Of a DNA stretch of 42,178 nucleotides, positions 24,784-32,159 are shown in pieces. The notes below the pieces were generated by a model. The model searched no databases and was not told the DNA's origin. It saw only the letters and a list, made by a program, of their open reading frames with translations. The translations under genes were made by a program, and so were the position numbers. How positions within the stretch are numbered: the stretch's first letter is position 1; the number at the start of each line of letters is the position of its first letter. The stretch is from Candidatus Aenigmatarchaeota archaeon (GTDB lineage: Archaea; Aenigmatarchaeota; Aenigmatarchaeia; QMZP01; JAUXAV01): NCBI GenBank assembly GCA_030619735.1, contig JAUXAV010000001.1, positions 1 through 42,178 of the forward strand, read 5' to 3'.

Positions 24784-26286
24784 CTATTTTTCTATCCTTT
24801 CCTTAAGGGCGCCCCTTACCTTTTCCGCGAATATGTATTCAAATGGGAATGAGAAGAATCGGTGCTTCCATCTTGCGGCTGCAGTTGGCCTGAAGATTCT
24901 CATGAAGAGGCTGTAAATGGATTTTGTCTGCTTCCAGAGTATATATTCTGAATCCGAGCCGTGGAGTAGGAAGTTGGAGTACATGATGGCCTTATAAAAC
25001 CACATATTATCAAGGTAGTTGTATTCCATTTCCTCCCTGAATCTCCCCCAGTCCTCAAGCCTCTGGGGAGATTTCCATCCCATTTGAACCACCCGATTGA
25101 ACAGCTCACTTCCTGGGTATGGAGCAAAGAGGGAGACAGCGTGCGCTATCTTGGGGTTGATTTTGTTTATAGCATCTATCAATCTTACGGTTTTAATGGC
25201 ATCGGCCTTTGTCTCTCCTGGTATCCCCACCATCCAAGAATACTTGGCGCCGATTCCGTATTCCGTGGAAAGCCTTGCAGAATCCAGTATCTGTTCCAGT
25301 GTTATGTCCTTGTGGATGAGGTCAAGTATCCTCTGTGAGCCAGATTCTGCACCAAAGGCAACATGATGGCATTCAGTATCCTTAAGGCTCTGGAAGAGGC
25401 TGTCTGTTTTATGGACATCCACCCGGAATCCGTCCTCTATTGCCCATACAAGGCCAAGGTCCTTGAAGAGTTCCCCTATCTTCACTATCCTTTTCTCAGG
25501 GCCCATGAAGGCATCGTCAATAACTATTCTTTTGACCCCGGCCTTTACCAAAGGCTGAATCTCCCTTTCTATTTTCTTGGGGCCCCAGGCGCGGTAAATC
25601 CTTTTCGTGCAGAGGAGATTCCAGCAGAATGAACACCTGAAGGGGCACCCCTTGCTGGTTATGATATGTATGGTCTTTAGGCCGCCGGAGTCAAAGATGT
25701 ATCTTTTGAGATTAATCAGGTCCAGGGCCATTGAAACCTCCTTGTCCCAGTCCCTTATAATGGGCCTATCTTCTGTATGCACTGGTTTGCCGTTGCGCTT
25801 AAAGGTAAGGCCCTTAACCGAGCTGATATCCCTACTGTCCTTCAGGGCGTCCGCCAGCTCCACAGATGTTATCTCCCCCTCCCCTCTGCAGACTATGTCG
25901 ATGTTGGGGTTTATTACTGTCTGCTCTGGCAGGATATCCGGATGCGGCCCGCCCCAGACTATTTTTGTGTCCGGACTTGCCTGCTTTATGAACCTTGAGA
26001 GCTCAATTGCATCCAGTATGATAGGTCCTGTGAAAATCGTGAATCCCACGAAAAGTATCCTGTTCTCGCGGAGCGCCTTCACCAGGTCCTTTCGGTCATC
26101 CAGCCTGTCGTCAAAAATAAGCACCCTGTATCCGGCCCTGCGCAGGCTTGATGCTAAGAAAAGCGGGCCGTAAGGCAGGTTTACTATCTTGTACGGAGAG
26201 ACAATGTTTGGCTGTATCAGGATTATGTCCACCTTTGATGGACAGCTGTTGCCCTTAGGCAACATTATGTCATATTTTCCTTTCAT
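24784..26286 (-). CDS. B12-binding-domain radical SAM protein
   Basis: 500 residues, paralogue of 13194-14666. N-terminal cobalamin-binding-type domain (LPYGPLFLASSLRRAGYRV, VWGGPHPDILPEQT, VCRGEGEITSV), then a radical SAM barrel with Cys 214, 218 and 221 in SKGCPFRCSFCWN. FGAESGSQRILDLIHK, WMVGIPGETKADAIKT and LFAPYPGSELFNRVVQMGW follow. The tail holds KHRFFSFPFEY. Met8 is an alternative start. Upstream minus-strand genes (GT4, aminotransferase, cupin, SDR) may form one transcription unit with it, although 36 bases separate it from the GT4 gene. Substrate unknown. Confidence 0.85.
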   Translation of the reverse strand: MKGKYDIMLPKGNSCPSKVDIILIQPNIVSPYKIVNLPYGPLFLASSLRRAGYRVLIFDDRLDDRKDLVKALRENRILFVGFTIFTGPIILDAIELSRFIKQASPDTKIVWGGPHPDILPEQTVINPNIDIVCRGEGEITSVELADALKDSRDISSVKGLTFKRNGKPVHTEDRPIIRDWDKEVSMALDLINLKRYIFDSGGLKTIHIITSKGCPFRCSFCWNLLCTKRIYRAWGPKKIEREIQPLVKAGVKRIVIDDAFMGPEKRIVKIGELFKDLGLVWAIEDGFRVDVHKTDSLFQSLKDTECHHVAFGAESGSQRILDLIHKDITLEQILDSARLSTEYGIGAKYSWMVGIPGETKADAIKTVRLIDAINKINPKIAHAVSLFAPYPGSELFNRVVQMGWKSPQRLEDWGRFREEMEYNYLDNMWFYKAIMYSNFLLHGSDSEYILWKQTKSIYSLFMRIFRPTAAARWKHRFFSFPFEYIFAEKVRGALKERIEK

Positions 26287-26322
26287 TAAAAATCTATTCC
26301 ATGGAATGTTTTAAATATTAAT

Positions 26323-27504
26323 CTAAGCCACCCTTCTATAGACCTTCATTATGTCAAGGGAGACCCTTGCCCATGAATAGTCTTTGATTGCCTTCTCCCT
26401 GCAGGCCCTTCCGAGCTTCTTTATCCTTTTTTCATCATTAAGGAGGCCTGCAAGCATTTCTGCAAACTCATGGAAATCCTGTGCACTGGCATAGACACCG
26501 AGGTTTCCGAGTATGTGCCTGTTTACTGGATAGTCAAAAACCACGCTCGGGATTCCCATTGCCATGTAATTATAAACCTTTTCATTGCCCTCACCAGAGG
26601 TGATTATCTTTGGTGAAACCCCCACATGCGCCAGGGAAAGGTATCTGGGGATGTCAAAATAGCTTACCTTGCCTGTGAAGGTGATGTTATCCTGCACCCC
26701 GAGCCTCCTTGCCATCCTTGAGTAGTGCTCGATATTCGGGAAGCCTATTATAAGGAAGTGTGTTTCAGGTGCCTCCTTCAGCACTTCGGGTATGGAGCCT
26801 ATAAGACCGTCGATTCCCTGATAGGGATGGAGCGTGCCTATGTATGTGACAACCCTCCTTCCCTGGGGGATTGAAACCCTTTTCCTGATATTGCCTGGCT
26901 TCACATCCGGGGAGAAGATATCCGTGTCAACACCGTCACCTATAACCGTGACCCTTTCCTGGTCTATCCCGAAATCTTCCGTCAGGACCTTTGCGTTCTG
27001 GTTGGAGCTTGTTATTATCTCGTCTGCACGGCGGTTCAGCATCCCCTCGATGCGATGCCAGAATCTGTAAGAAGTGCTGCCCTTTCTTAGGAAGTGCTTT
27101 GCCAGCATCTCCCCTGTGAGCGAGCCTTCGGCATCAAATACAATGGGCCTCCTTCTGAAGAGCCGGAGCAGACTCCCGACAGCAACCCCTTCATGCAGAA
27201 AGGCGTGTATTATATCATAGTCCCTCTCTAAGAACCTCTTTAGTGCAATAGAGGATAAGAGCACATCCAGATAAATCTTATGGAAATTGGCACCCACGGC
27301 TGTGCTTCTATACCATGGGATGCTGGGTATCCTTTTAATCTCAATGCCCTTTATATTCCTGCCCAGATGGTATGCAAAAACCGTGACCCTGTTGCCGAGC
27401 TTCTGGAGTGACCTTACCTCTTCCAATACGCGGATGGGGGTTCCTCTGTCCTCAAAGAAGGGGACAGGAGATATGTTTGCAATCCTGTACATAGTTATAA
27501 ACAC
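26323..27504 (-). CDS. GT4-family glycosyltransferase
   Basis: 393 residues from GTG 27504, or 389 from the ATG at 27492; neither has a clear ribosome site. GT-B pattern: RIANISPVPFFEDRGTPIRV, DIIHAFLHEGVAVGSL, RADEIITSSNQNAKVL, VIGDGVDTDIFSPDV, VTYIGTLHPYQGIDGL, HFLIIGFPN and SPKIITSGEGNEKVYNYMAMGIP. In this last block the second acidic residue of the usual E-x7-E is not in the usual setting, a subfamily trait. Three bases after the aminotransferase stop, so probably same operon. Donor unknown. Confidence 0.8.
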   Translation of the reverse strand: MFITMYRIANISPVPFFEDRGTPIRVLEEVRSLQKLGNRVTVFAYHLGRNIKGIEIKRIPSIPWYRSTAVGANFHKIYLDVLLSSIALKRFLERDYDIIHAFLHEGVAVGSLLRLFRRRPIVFDAEGSLTGEMLAKHFLRKGSTSYRFWHRIEGMLNRRADEIITSSNQNAKVLTEDFGIDQERVTVIGDGVDTDIFSPDVKPGNIRKRVSIPQGRRVVTYIGTLHPYQGIDGLIGSIPEVLKEAPETHFLIIGFPNIEHYSRMARRLGVQDNITFTGKVSYFDIPRYLSLAHVGVSPKIITSGEGNEKVYNYMAMGIPSVVFDYPVNRHILGNLGVYASAQDFHEFAEMLAGLLNDEKRIKKLGRACREKAIKDYSWARVSLDIMKVYRRVA

Positions 27505-27507
27505 ACA

Positions 27508-28629
27508 TTAAAGATTAAAAAAGGATTTTACACCAGAAATCACCCTGTCAATATCCTCCTGCTTCATGTCCGGGTAAAGCGGGAGTGTTACCAGCCTTTT
27601 CCATATCCTGTCCGCAACAGGCACATCTGCAGGAACATTGCTGTATATCTTGTGCATGTGAAGAGGGAGATAGTGGACGCTTGTTGATATCCCCAGTTTC
27701 TGCATATGCTCCATAAATCTGTCCCTATTTTCTATTTTGGCAACGTAGTTGTGATGCGAGCTTTCGGCATATTCCTTTACCACAGGGGTCTCTATGCCGT
27801 TTATATCAGCAAATGCCTCGTTATATATCTTTGTAATCTCTTTTCTGCGCCTGTTGGTTTCTTTGAGCCTCTCCAGCTGGGCGATTCCAAGGGCCGCGAT
27901 TATGTCGTTCATATGGCTCTTGAATCCCAATTCCTTTACCTCATAGCGCCAGGAATAGGAGGCCTTGCCTGAACGCTGGTGCGTGCTCTTGTCAATGCCG
28001 AACCATCTGAGAAGCTTTGCCCTTTCAGCAACCTCGGGTATGTTCGTGGTAAGCATGCCCCCGTCGCCAGTGGTCAGGTTCTTAACTGCATGGAAGCTGA
28101 AGCAGCCTGCATCGCCAAGGGAGCCGGCGGGTTTTCCCTTGTAAAGGGAGCCGCAGGCATGAGCAGCATCTTCTATAACCCTTATCCCCCTGTCCCGGGC
28201 TGTCTCAAGTATCTCATCCATCTCTACTGGATGCCCCCCGTAGTGCACCACTATTATTGCCTTTGTTTTTTCAGTTATCTTCCTCTTCACGTCCTCAACA
28301 TCTATGTTGAGGGTGTCCTCCCTTATATCAGCAAAAACCGGTTTTGCATTGCAGTAATTGGCCACCAGGGCAGTGGAAATGAATGTGATTGCAGGGACAA
28401 TGACCTCCCCTGAGTTTATATTGAATGCCGCAAGCGCTAGGTGCATTGCGGCTGTTCCTGAGTTGAGGCCCACTGCGTATTTTGTCCGGCAGAAATCGCT
28501 GAACCTGCTCTCAAATTCCCTTGTCTTGGGGCCGAAGGTTATCCAGCCTGAGCGGAGCACATCTGTTACGTACTCTATCTCCTTTTCTGTCATGGAGGGC
28601 TTGAAAACAGGTATTATCTTTTTATCCAT
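27508..28629 (-). CDS. DegT/DnrJ/EryC1-family PLP-dependent sugar aminotransferase
   Basis: Puts an amino group on a keto-sugar nucleotide, usually from glutamate. 373 residues. VGLNSGTAAMHLALAA (cofactor phosphate), VVHYGGHPVEMDEI, VIEDAAHACGSLYKGKPAG and FSFHAVKNLTTGDGGM, where the Lys of AVKN carries PLP. C-terminal SVHYLPLHMHKIY closes the active site. A GGAG site eight bases before the ATG comes from the repeat element at 28628-28725, which separates this gene from the upstream cupin gene. Cupin, aminotransferase and GNAT nearby suggest an N-acylated amino sugar. Confidence 0.87.
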   Translation of the reverse strand: MDKKIIPVFKPSMTEKEIEYVTDVLRSGWITFGPKTREFESRFSDFCRTKYAVGLNSGTAAMHLALAAFNINSGEVIVPAITFISTALVANYCNAKPVFADIREDTLNIDVEDVKRKITEKTKAIIVVHYGGHPVEMDEILETARDRGIRVIEDAAHACGSLYKGKPAGSLGDAGCFSFHAVKNLTTGDGGMLTTNIPEVAERAKLLRWFGIDKSTHQRSGKASYSWRYEVKELGFKSHMNDIIAALGIAQLERLKETNRRRKEITKIYNEAFADINGIETPVVKEYAESSHHNYVAKIENRDRFMEHMQKLGISTSVHYLPLHMHKIYSNVPADVPVADRIWKRLVTLPLYPDMKQEDIDRVISGVKSFFNL

Positions 28630-28725
28630 ATCTGCATCTCCTATTAACTAAGTGCATAGTTAAACTATGCAGAGATGTCTCTTGCACCGTTAACCAATAA
28701 TATTGGTTGACTGGAGACAAGATAT
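28628..28725 (-). repeat. Copy B of a ~100-bp two-hairpin repeat element with short terminal inverted repeats
   Basis: 98 bases bounded by ATATCT (28628-28633) and AGATAT (28720-28725). It holds two hairpins: TCTGCAT/ATGCAGA with an inner TTAACTA/TAGTTAA, then TGTCTC/GAGACA with an inner ten-base stem GTTAACCAAT/ATTGGTTGAC. It begins right after the TGA of the cupin gene and ends in the start region of the aminotransferase, to which it gives GGAG (28638-28641). On the minus strand alternative pairings (GCATAGT with ACTATGC) are possible. Confidence 0.75.
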
Positions 28726-29121
28726 TCACCCTTTTTTCACGCTCCATTTGTATGCGTCAGGGTTTTCAGGATTGTACGGCAGGGTGGTGTAGATGAAGAG
28801 CACGGCATCCCTGTCCCCGATGTTTTCAATTGCATGGCCAATACTGGGGTCCACCCGGACTGTTATAGGCTTCTCCCCGCTCATTCTCATCCTTTCCTTT
28901 CCCAGGTAAAACATGACCTCCCCGGAGAAGATAGTAAAGAATTCTGTCTGCCTTTTATGGTAGTGAAGGCCCTTTGTTTTGCCTGGCTTGATAACGATAA
29001 GGTAATTCTGGCCAAAATCCTTTACTCCCTTCATAATTTCTGAATCAGAACGCAGGGTTTCCATTACTATGCCATTGTCATCAGTTACAACCTTCACCTT
29101 CTTTTTCATCATCTCAATCAT
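28726..29121 (-). CDS. Cupin sugar-modifying enzyme, CapF C-terminal-domain-like
   Basis: 131 residues, single double-stranded beta-helix. Metal-site residues are seen in KGLHYHKRQTEFFTIFSG (H-x-H...E) and SIGHAIENIGDRDAV; the ending LPYNPENPDAYKW resembles the CapF cupin ending (P-x-x-PDTY). CapF-type cupins act on UDP-4-keto-deoxysugars as 3,5-epimerases; FdtA-like ketoisomerases are the other option. It overlaps the upstream SDR gene by four bases, so dehydratase/decarboxylase-like SDR, cupin and aminotransferase may form one pathway. Confidence 0.65.
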   Translation of the reverse strand: MIEMMKKKVKVVTDDNGIVMETLRSDSEIMKGVKDFGQNYLIVIKPGKTKGLHYHKRQTEFFTIFSGEVMFYLGKERMRMSGEKPITVRVDPSIGHAIENIGDRDAVLFIYTTLPYNPENPDAYKWSVKKG

Positions 29122-30125
29122 CCCTCTTCAACAAACCATTCCTTTGCCCTCTTAAGCCCTTCGTCAAAGCTTATCTTCGGTTCCCAGCCCAGGGTCTCCC
29201 TTATTTTGGTAGTGTCCGGGCATCTCCTGTTCGGATCGTCCTTTGGAAGGGGCTTGTGCTCAATCTCAACGTCCCCGAAGAGCCCGACTATCTTTTCAGC
29301 CACATCCTTCATGGCCACCTCCTCACTCCCGCCTATATTGAAAAACTGCCTGGATGCCTCTTTCTTCAGTGAAACGTCCAGTACTCCCCTGAGCGCATCC
29401 GAAAGATAGAGGAAGGCCCTTGTTTGCTTTCCGTTGCCGTAGAGGGTTATCTTTTTCTCCTTCTTGGCGTTGACCAGCCAGTTTGCAATCACCTTTCCGT
29501 GGGGGTAGCCGAAGCTCTGCCTCGGACCGAATATGTTGAAGAACCTCAGTATGCGGAAGTCGACCCCGTGCTGGCGGTCGAATGCATGGATTATGGCCTC
29601 TGCAGCACGCTTGCCCTCATCATAGGTGGAGCGCGGGCCTGTGCAGGAAACATTGCCCCTGTAGGTCTCCGGGGTGGGCACCACCGTAGGGTCACCGTAT
29701 ATCTCTGAGCTGCTCGGGAAAAAGAAGGTTGAGTTCCATTCATGGGCTTTTTTCAGGAGCGCGTGGGTGCCAAGTATATTGGTCAGGAATATATCAACAC
29801 CATATTTGAGGAAGGCACCTGGGGCATTGACGCTGGCCAGATGGTAGATGATGTCAAATCCGGAAAGTCCTTCTGGTATCTTGCCGCTCCGGAGGTCCCA
29901 TTTTATGAGCTTGAAATTGCTGTTGCCTGCAAGGTGCTCTATGTTCCTTGGGGGGCCGCTGGAGAAGTTGTCCAGGCACACCACCTCGTTTCCTGTCTTG
30001 ATAAAGAAGTCGCACAGGGAGCTGCCTATGAATCCGGCGCCGCCTGTGATAAGGATTTTCTTGCTGCTTATCTCTGGGGAGTTCTTTATTACATTTTCTA
30101 TGTCTTCCCGGAGTATCCTGTTCAT
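29118..30125 (-). CDS. NAD-dependent SDR, UDP-glucuronate decarboxylase-like
   Basis: 335 residues from the ATG at 30125 (in-frame GTG at 30134). A 25-residue extension precedes KKILITGGAGFIGSSLCDFF. LDNFSSGPPRNIEHL, FPSSSEIYGDPTVVPTPETY and GNVSCTGPRSTYDEGKRAAEA (YxxxK) follow, then RFFNIFGPRQSFGYPHGKVI and GKQTRAFLYLSDALRG. The GNV...GPRS-YDEGKR block is shared with UXS enzymes and with 15752-16681, but substrate loops differ (ASVNAPGAF), so it may be a dehydratase or epimerase. A TATA-like ATTTAAATAG (minus strand, about 30155-30164) fits a leaderless start at 30125. Confidence 0.75.
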   Translation of the reverse strand: MNRILREDIENVIKNSPEISSKKILITGGAGFIGSSLCDFFIKTGNEVVCLDNFSSGPPRNIEHLAGNSNFKLIKWDLRSGKIPEGLSGFDIIYHLASVNAPGAFLKYGVDIFLTNILGTHALLKKAHEWNSTFFFPSSSEIYGDPTVVPTPETYRGNVSCTGPRSTYDEGKRAAEAIIHAFDRQHGVDFRILRFFNIFGPRQSFGYPHGKVIANWLVNAKKEKKITLYGNGKQTRAFLYLSDALRGVLDVSLKKEASRQFFNIGGSEEVAMKDVAEKIVGLFGDVEIEHKPLPKDDPNRRCPDTTKIRETLGWEPKISFDEGLKRAKEWFVEEG

Positions 30126-30156
30126 GGAAATCACTTAAGATATTTATTATAACTAT

Positions 30157-30786
30157 TTAAATCTTAATTTCACCAGTTTCTGACTGGTTGTTGAGATTAG
30201 TGACCCTACGCCTGCGGGTCATTCTGCGGTAGCATCTGTATGGAATATATGCTAATAGCTTTATAAGGCAAAGGGACAGGCGGCCCCTAAGATTGAAGGC
30301 TATCATCATCAGATAGTTGTCACCGCCATCAGAGCATACACAGAAGCCATGCTTTTTGTAAAGATGGATGGCTGCCTGGTTTTTTTTCCACACGGCCGCA
30401 CAGATATAGGGGTATTTTTCCCTCCCTATTCTTGTTATTTTTTTCAGCAACCTGCTGCCAATGCCCTTGTTGCGGAACCCGGGAAGGACAGCAATAAACA
30501 GTGATAATACGCCACTAGCTTTCTTGATTCCGGCAAGCCCAAGGATGGTGCTGCCTTTTTTTATGTCTGCATCTCTCCTTTTGAACTGTAATGCAGAGAT
30601 GTCTCTTGAACTATTAACCAATTTACTCTGTTCATTGAAAACAAGAAACACGATTTCCTTGTTTTTTGATACATCATGCCTTAAGGCGCTCTGTATTCTT
30701 TTGTCCTCCCCCTTCAGTCCCCTGAAGAAATGCTCCATTGCCGGCGTCATACAAACACTTATATTTATTGCAATATTTAAATTCAT
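30157..30786 (-). CDS. GNAT-family N-acetyltransferase carrying an inserted repeat element
   Basis: 209 residues. The acetyl-CoA pyrophosphate loop is VLPGFRNKGIGSRLLKKI (Q/R-x-x-G-x-G type), followed by AVWKKNQAAIHLYKKHGF, the standard GNAT motif B region. Residues of about 46-74 (NEQSKLVNSSRDISALQ, then KRRDADIKKG) are encoded by repeat copy C and fall in the beta2-beta3 loop, where insertion is tolerable. A basic C-terminal extension of about 50 residues is unusual. May acetylate an amino sugar made by the nearby aminotransferases. It overlaps the methyltransferase upstream by four bases. Confidence 0.75.
   Translation of the reverse strand: MNLNIAINISVCMTPAMEHFFRGLKGEDKRIQSALRHDVSKNKEIVFLVFNEQSKLVNSSRDISALQFKRRDADIKKGSTILGLAGIKKASGVLSLFIAVLPGFRNKGIGSRLLKKITRIGREKYPYICAAVWKKNQAAIHLYKKHGFCVCSDGGDNYLMMIAFNLRGRLSLCLIKLLAYIPYRCYRRMTRRRRVTNLNNQSETGEIKI
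30566..30650 (-). repeat. Copy C of the two-hairpin repeat, in frame inside the GNAT gene
   Basis: TCTGCATCTCTCC (30566-30578) and GCAGAGATGTCTCTTGAA (30593-30610) match copies A and B, and ATTAACC follows as in copy B's GTTAACC. TCTGCAT (30566-30572) pairs with ATGCAGA (30591-30597). The first hairpin is shorter, and the right end is diverged, so the right boundary is uncertain. It lies within coding sequence in the same orientation as the other two copies. Confidence 0.6.
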
Positions 30787-31502
30787 TCTTTTACATTCCT
30801 AGCTATTATCAGAACATGGATGGGCTTGAACTGGTGGATTATTGAGTCAAGCATGAAGAAGGGCTTGAGGAGCTGGAACGCTATTCTGTATAATAGGAAT
30901 TTCCTGGAGGATTTAAGCTTCCTTAGATTGGAGTCCGACATTTTTCTTTTGAAGAGTTTGTAGTATGGCCTGAGTGTTGAGCCGAACTCTATTGTCCTTG
31001 TTGCAGTGAATCCTGCCTGGGCAAGCTTCAACATTAGCCGAAAGGTTGTGTATCGCCTCCTGTGCCCCACAGCCTTATCCACTTCTGACCACATCCCCAT
31101 ATCAAGGGGAACTGACACCACCAAGGTTCCGCCAGGCTTGAGGACCCTGTTCGCCTCTTGTAGTGCCTTTTTATCATTGTCCAGATGCTCCAAGGTGTCA
31201 ATCAGTAGTGTGTTATCAAAGGAGTCGTTCTCAAAGGGGAGGCTCTCCGCCGTGCCGTGGTACCCCCTGTTGCCTGTCTCCCTCCTGTAAACCTCAAGTA
31301 TCCTTTCATCTATGTCCAAGCCCGTTACCTCCCCGCTTACCATCCTAGACTTCTCGCCTATCCAACAGCCTATGTCAAGGGTTGAGCCTTCCAGCTTCCC
31401 CAATACCTTGCTGAATAGCCTTGCCTTTATGTAGGCTTCTGGGCCTCTCTGGCCTGTCAGCAGTTCGTACCTGTCTGACATCCCTTTGTGGGCTTCAATC
31501 AT
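30783..31502 (-). CDS. Class I SAM-dependent methyltransferase
   Basis: 239 residues. Motif I STLDIGCWIGEKSRM, acidic GLDIDERILEVY, LPFENDSFDNTLLIDTLEHLDN (motif IV) and RVLKPGGTLVVSVP (motif VI). GHRRRYTTFRLMLKLAQAGF follows, common in Methyltransf_11 proteins of glycan loci. A hydrophobic stretch near the end (FQLLKPFFMLDSII) might touch the membrane. Overlapped by four bases at both ends: with the shrunken GT39-like gene upstream and GNAT downstream, so all three are co-transcribed. Acceptor unknown. Confidence 0.82.
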   Translation of the reverse strand: MIEAHKGMSDRYELLTGQRGPEAYIKARLFSKVLGKLEGSTLDIGCWIGEKSRMVSGEVTGLDIDERILEVYRRETGNRGYHGTAESLPFENDSFDNTLLIDTLEHLDNDKKALQEANRVLKPGGTLVVSVPLDMGMWSEVDKAVGHRRRYTTFRLMLKLAQAGFTATRTIEFGSTLRPYYKLFKRKMSDSNLRKLKSSRKFLLYRIAFQLLKPFFMLDSIIHQFKPIHVLIIARNVKE

Positions 31503-31825
31503 GCTTCTGCCTCCAGCTTGTATATGATTAAAACCACCTGCCCGTTATTGTAAATCTGCTTCACCCTTTCGTATCTCGCATCGCTTTCCAGTTCCTCGTA
31601 TGAGACCATGGAGGGCACTAGGGGCGGCCTGTGTGTGAAGTCATAGGTACATATCCCTGGCTCCCCGTACCTCCCTTCCAGGATGCTCTTTCCCATGAAG
31701 AGGTAGATTGTCTCGTCAGGGTTTATGGAATTCAGGTCCATTAGAGTGAATATCATGATTGTGGTGAAGAGGCAGAGTAGGAAAATGAACAGGAATTCAT
31801 ACCTGGTGGTTTCTGCGCTTTTCAT
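31499..31825 (-). pseudogene. GT39-like gene with a large in-frame internal deletion
   Basis: 108 codons. Residues 1-75 match the N-terminus of the 534-residue protein at 17731-19335: a first helix, MDLNSINPDETIYLFMGKS, DFTHRPPLVPSMVS. Residues 76-108 (YEELESDARYERVKQIYNNG) match its last 33 residues (YNEIENDSRFKKAKEIYRDE). About 425 residues between are gone, with the junction near base 31600, and the frame is kept. The remaining protein has one membrane helix and the acidic loop but cannot be a functional GT-C enzyme. Overlaps the methyltransferase start by four bases. Confidence 0.75.
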
Positions 31826-31889
31826 ATTACCATTCTTTGGAATTTAGATATTAATATAAAAATAAATATGTTATATTAGCTGTGATTAT

Positions 31890-32153
31890 ATGAAAAAGGA
31901 ACGTATTTACAGTAAATACATCTCAATACACTATTCGAAAGCTAGCCTGTCCCAGGTGCTGAGGGTCTCCGGATTCAGGGATATCAGGGTTTACCCCATG
32001 GACATATATGTGGGAAAGCCCCTAATTGACTGCATTGCAAGGATGGTTTCAAGGGTATTTGATTTGTTTTTCAGGATACTCTTCCTCCTGTACGGGAGGA
32101 CGTCAACAAGGATATTTGCAAAGAGCATATTTGCTATAGGGAGGAAGGGGTGA
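31890..32153 (+). pseudogene. C-terminal remnant of a SAM methyltransferase-like protein
   Basis: 87 codons from ATG 31890. KYISIHYSKASLSQVLRVSG followed by FRDIRVYP resembles the strand-helix-strand after motif VI in Methyltransf_11-type proteins (h-T-x-x-S-L-x-x-x-L-x-x-x-G-F). A hydrophobic segment and basic tail follow. All SAM-binding motifs are missing. A TATA-like ATAAATATG precedes the start, and the stop overlaps the ribosome site region of the aminotransferase downstream. It may survive as the translated leader of that operon. Confidence 0.5.
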
Positions 32154-32159
32154 GTGATA

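Noticed and set aside
28628..28725. A standard insertion sequence end or IS200/IS605 remnant
   Set aside because: No transposase or TnpB fragment in any frame nearby, and the short ATATCT/AGATAT ends are not those of a family I recognise.
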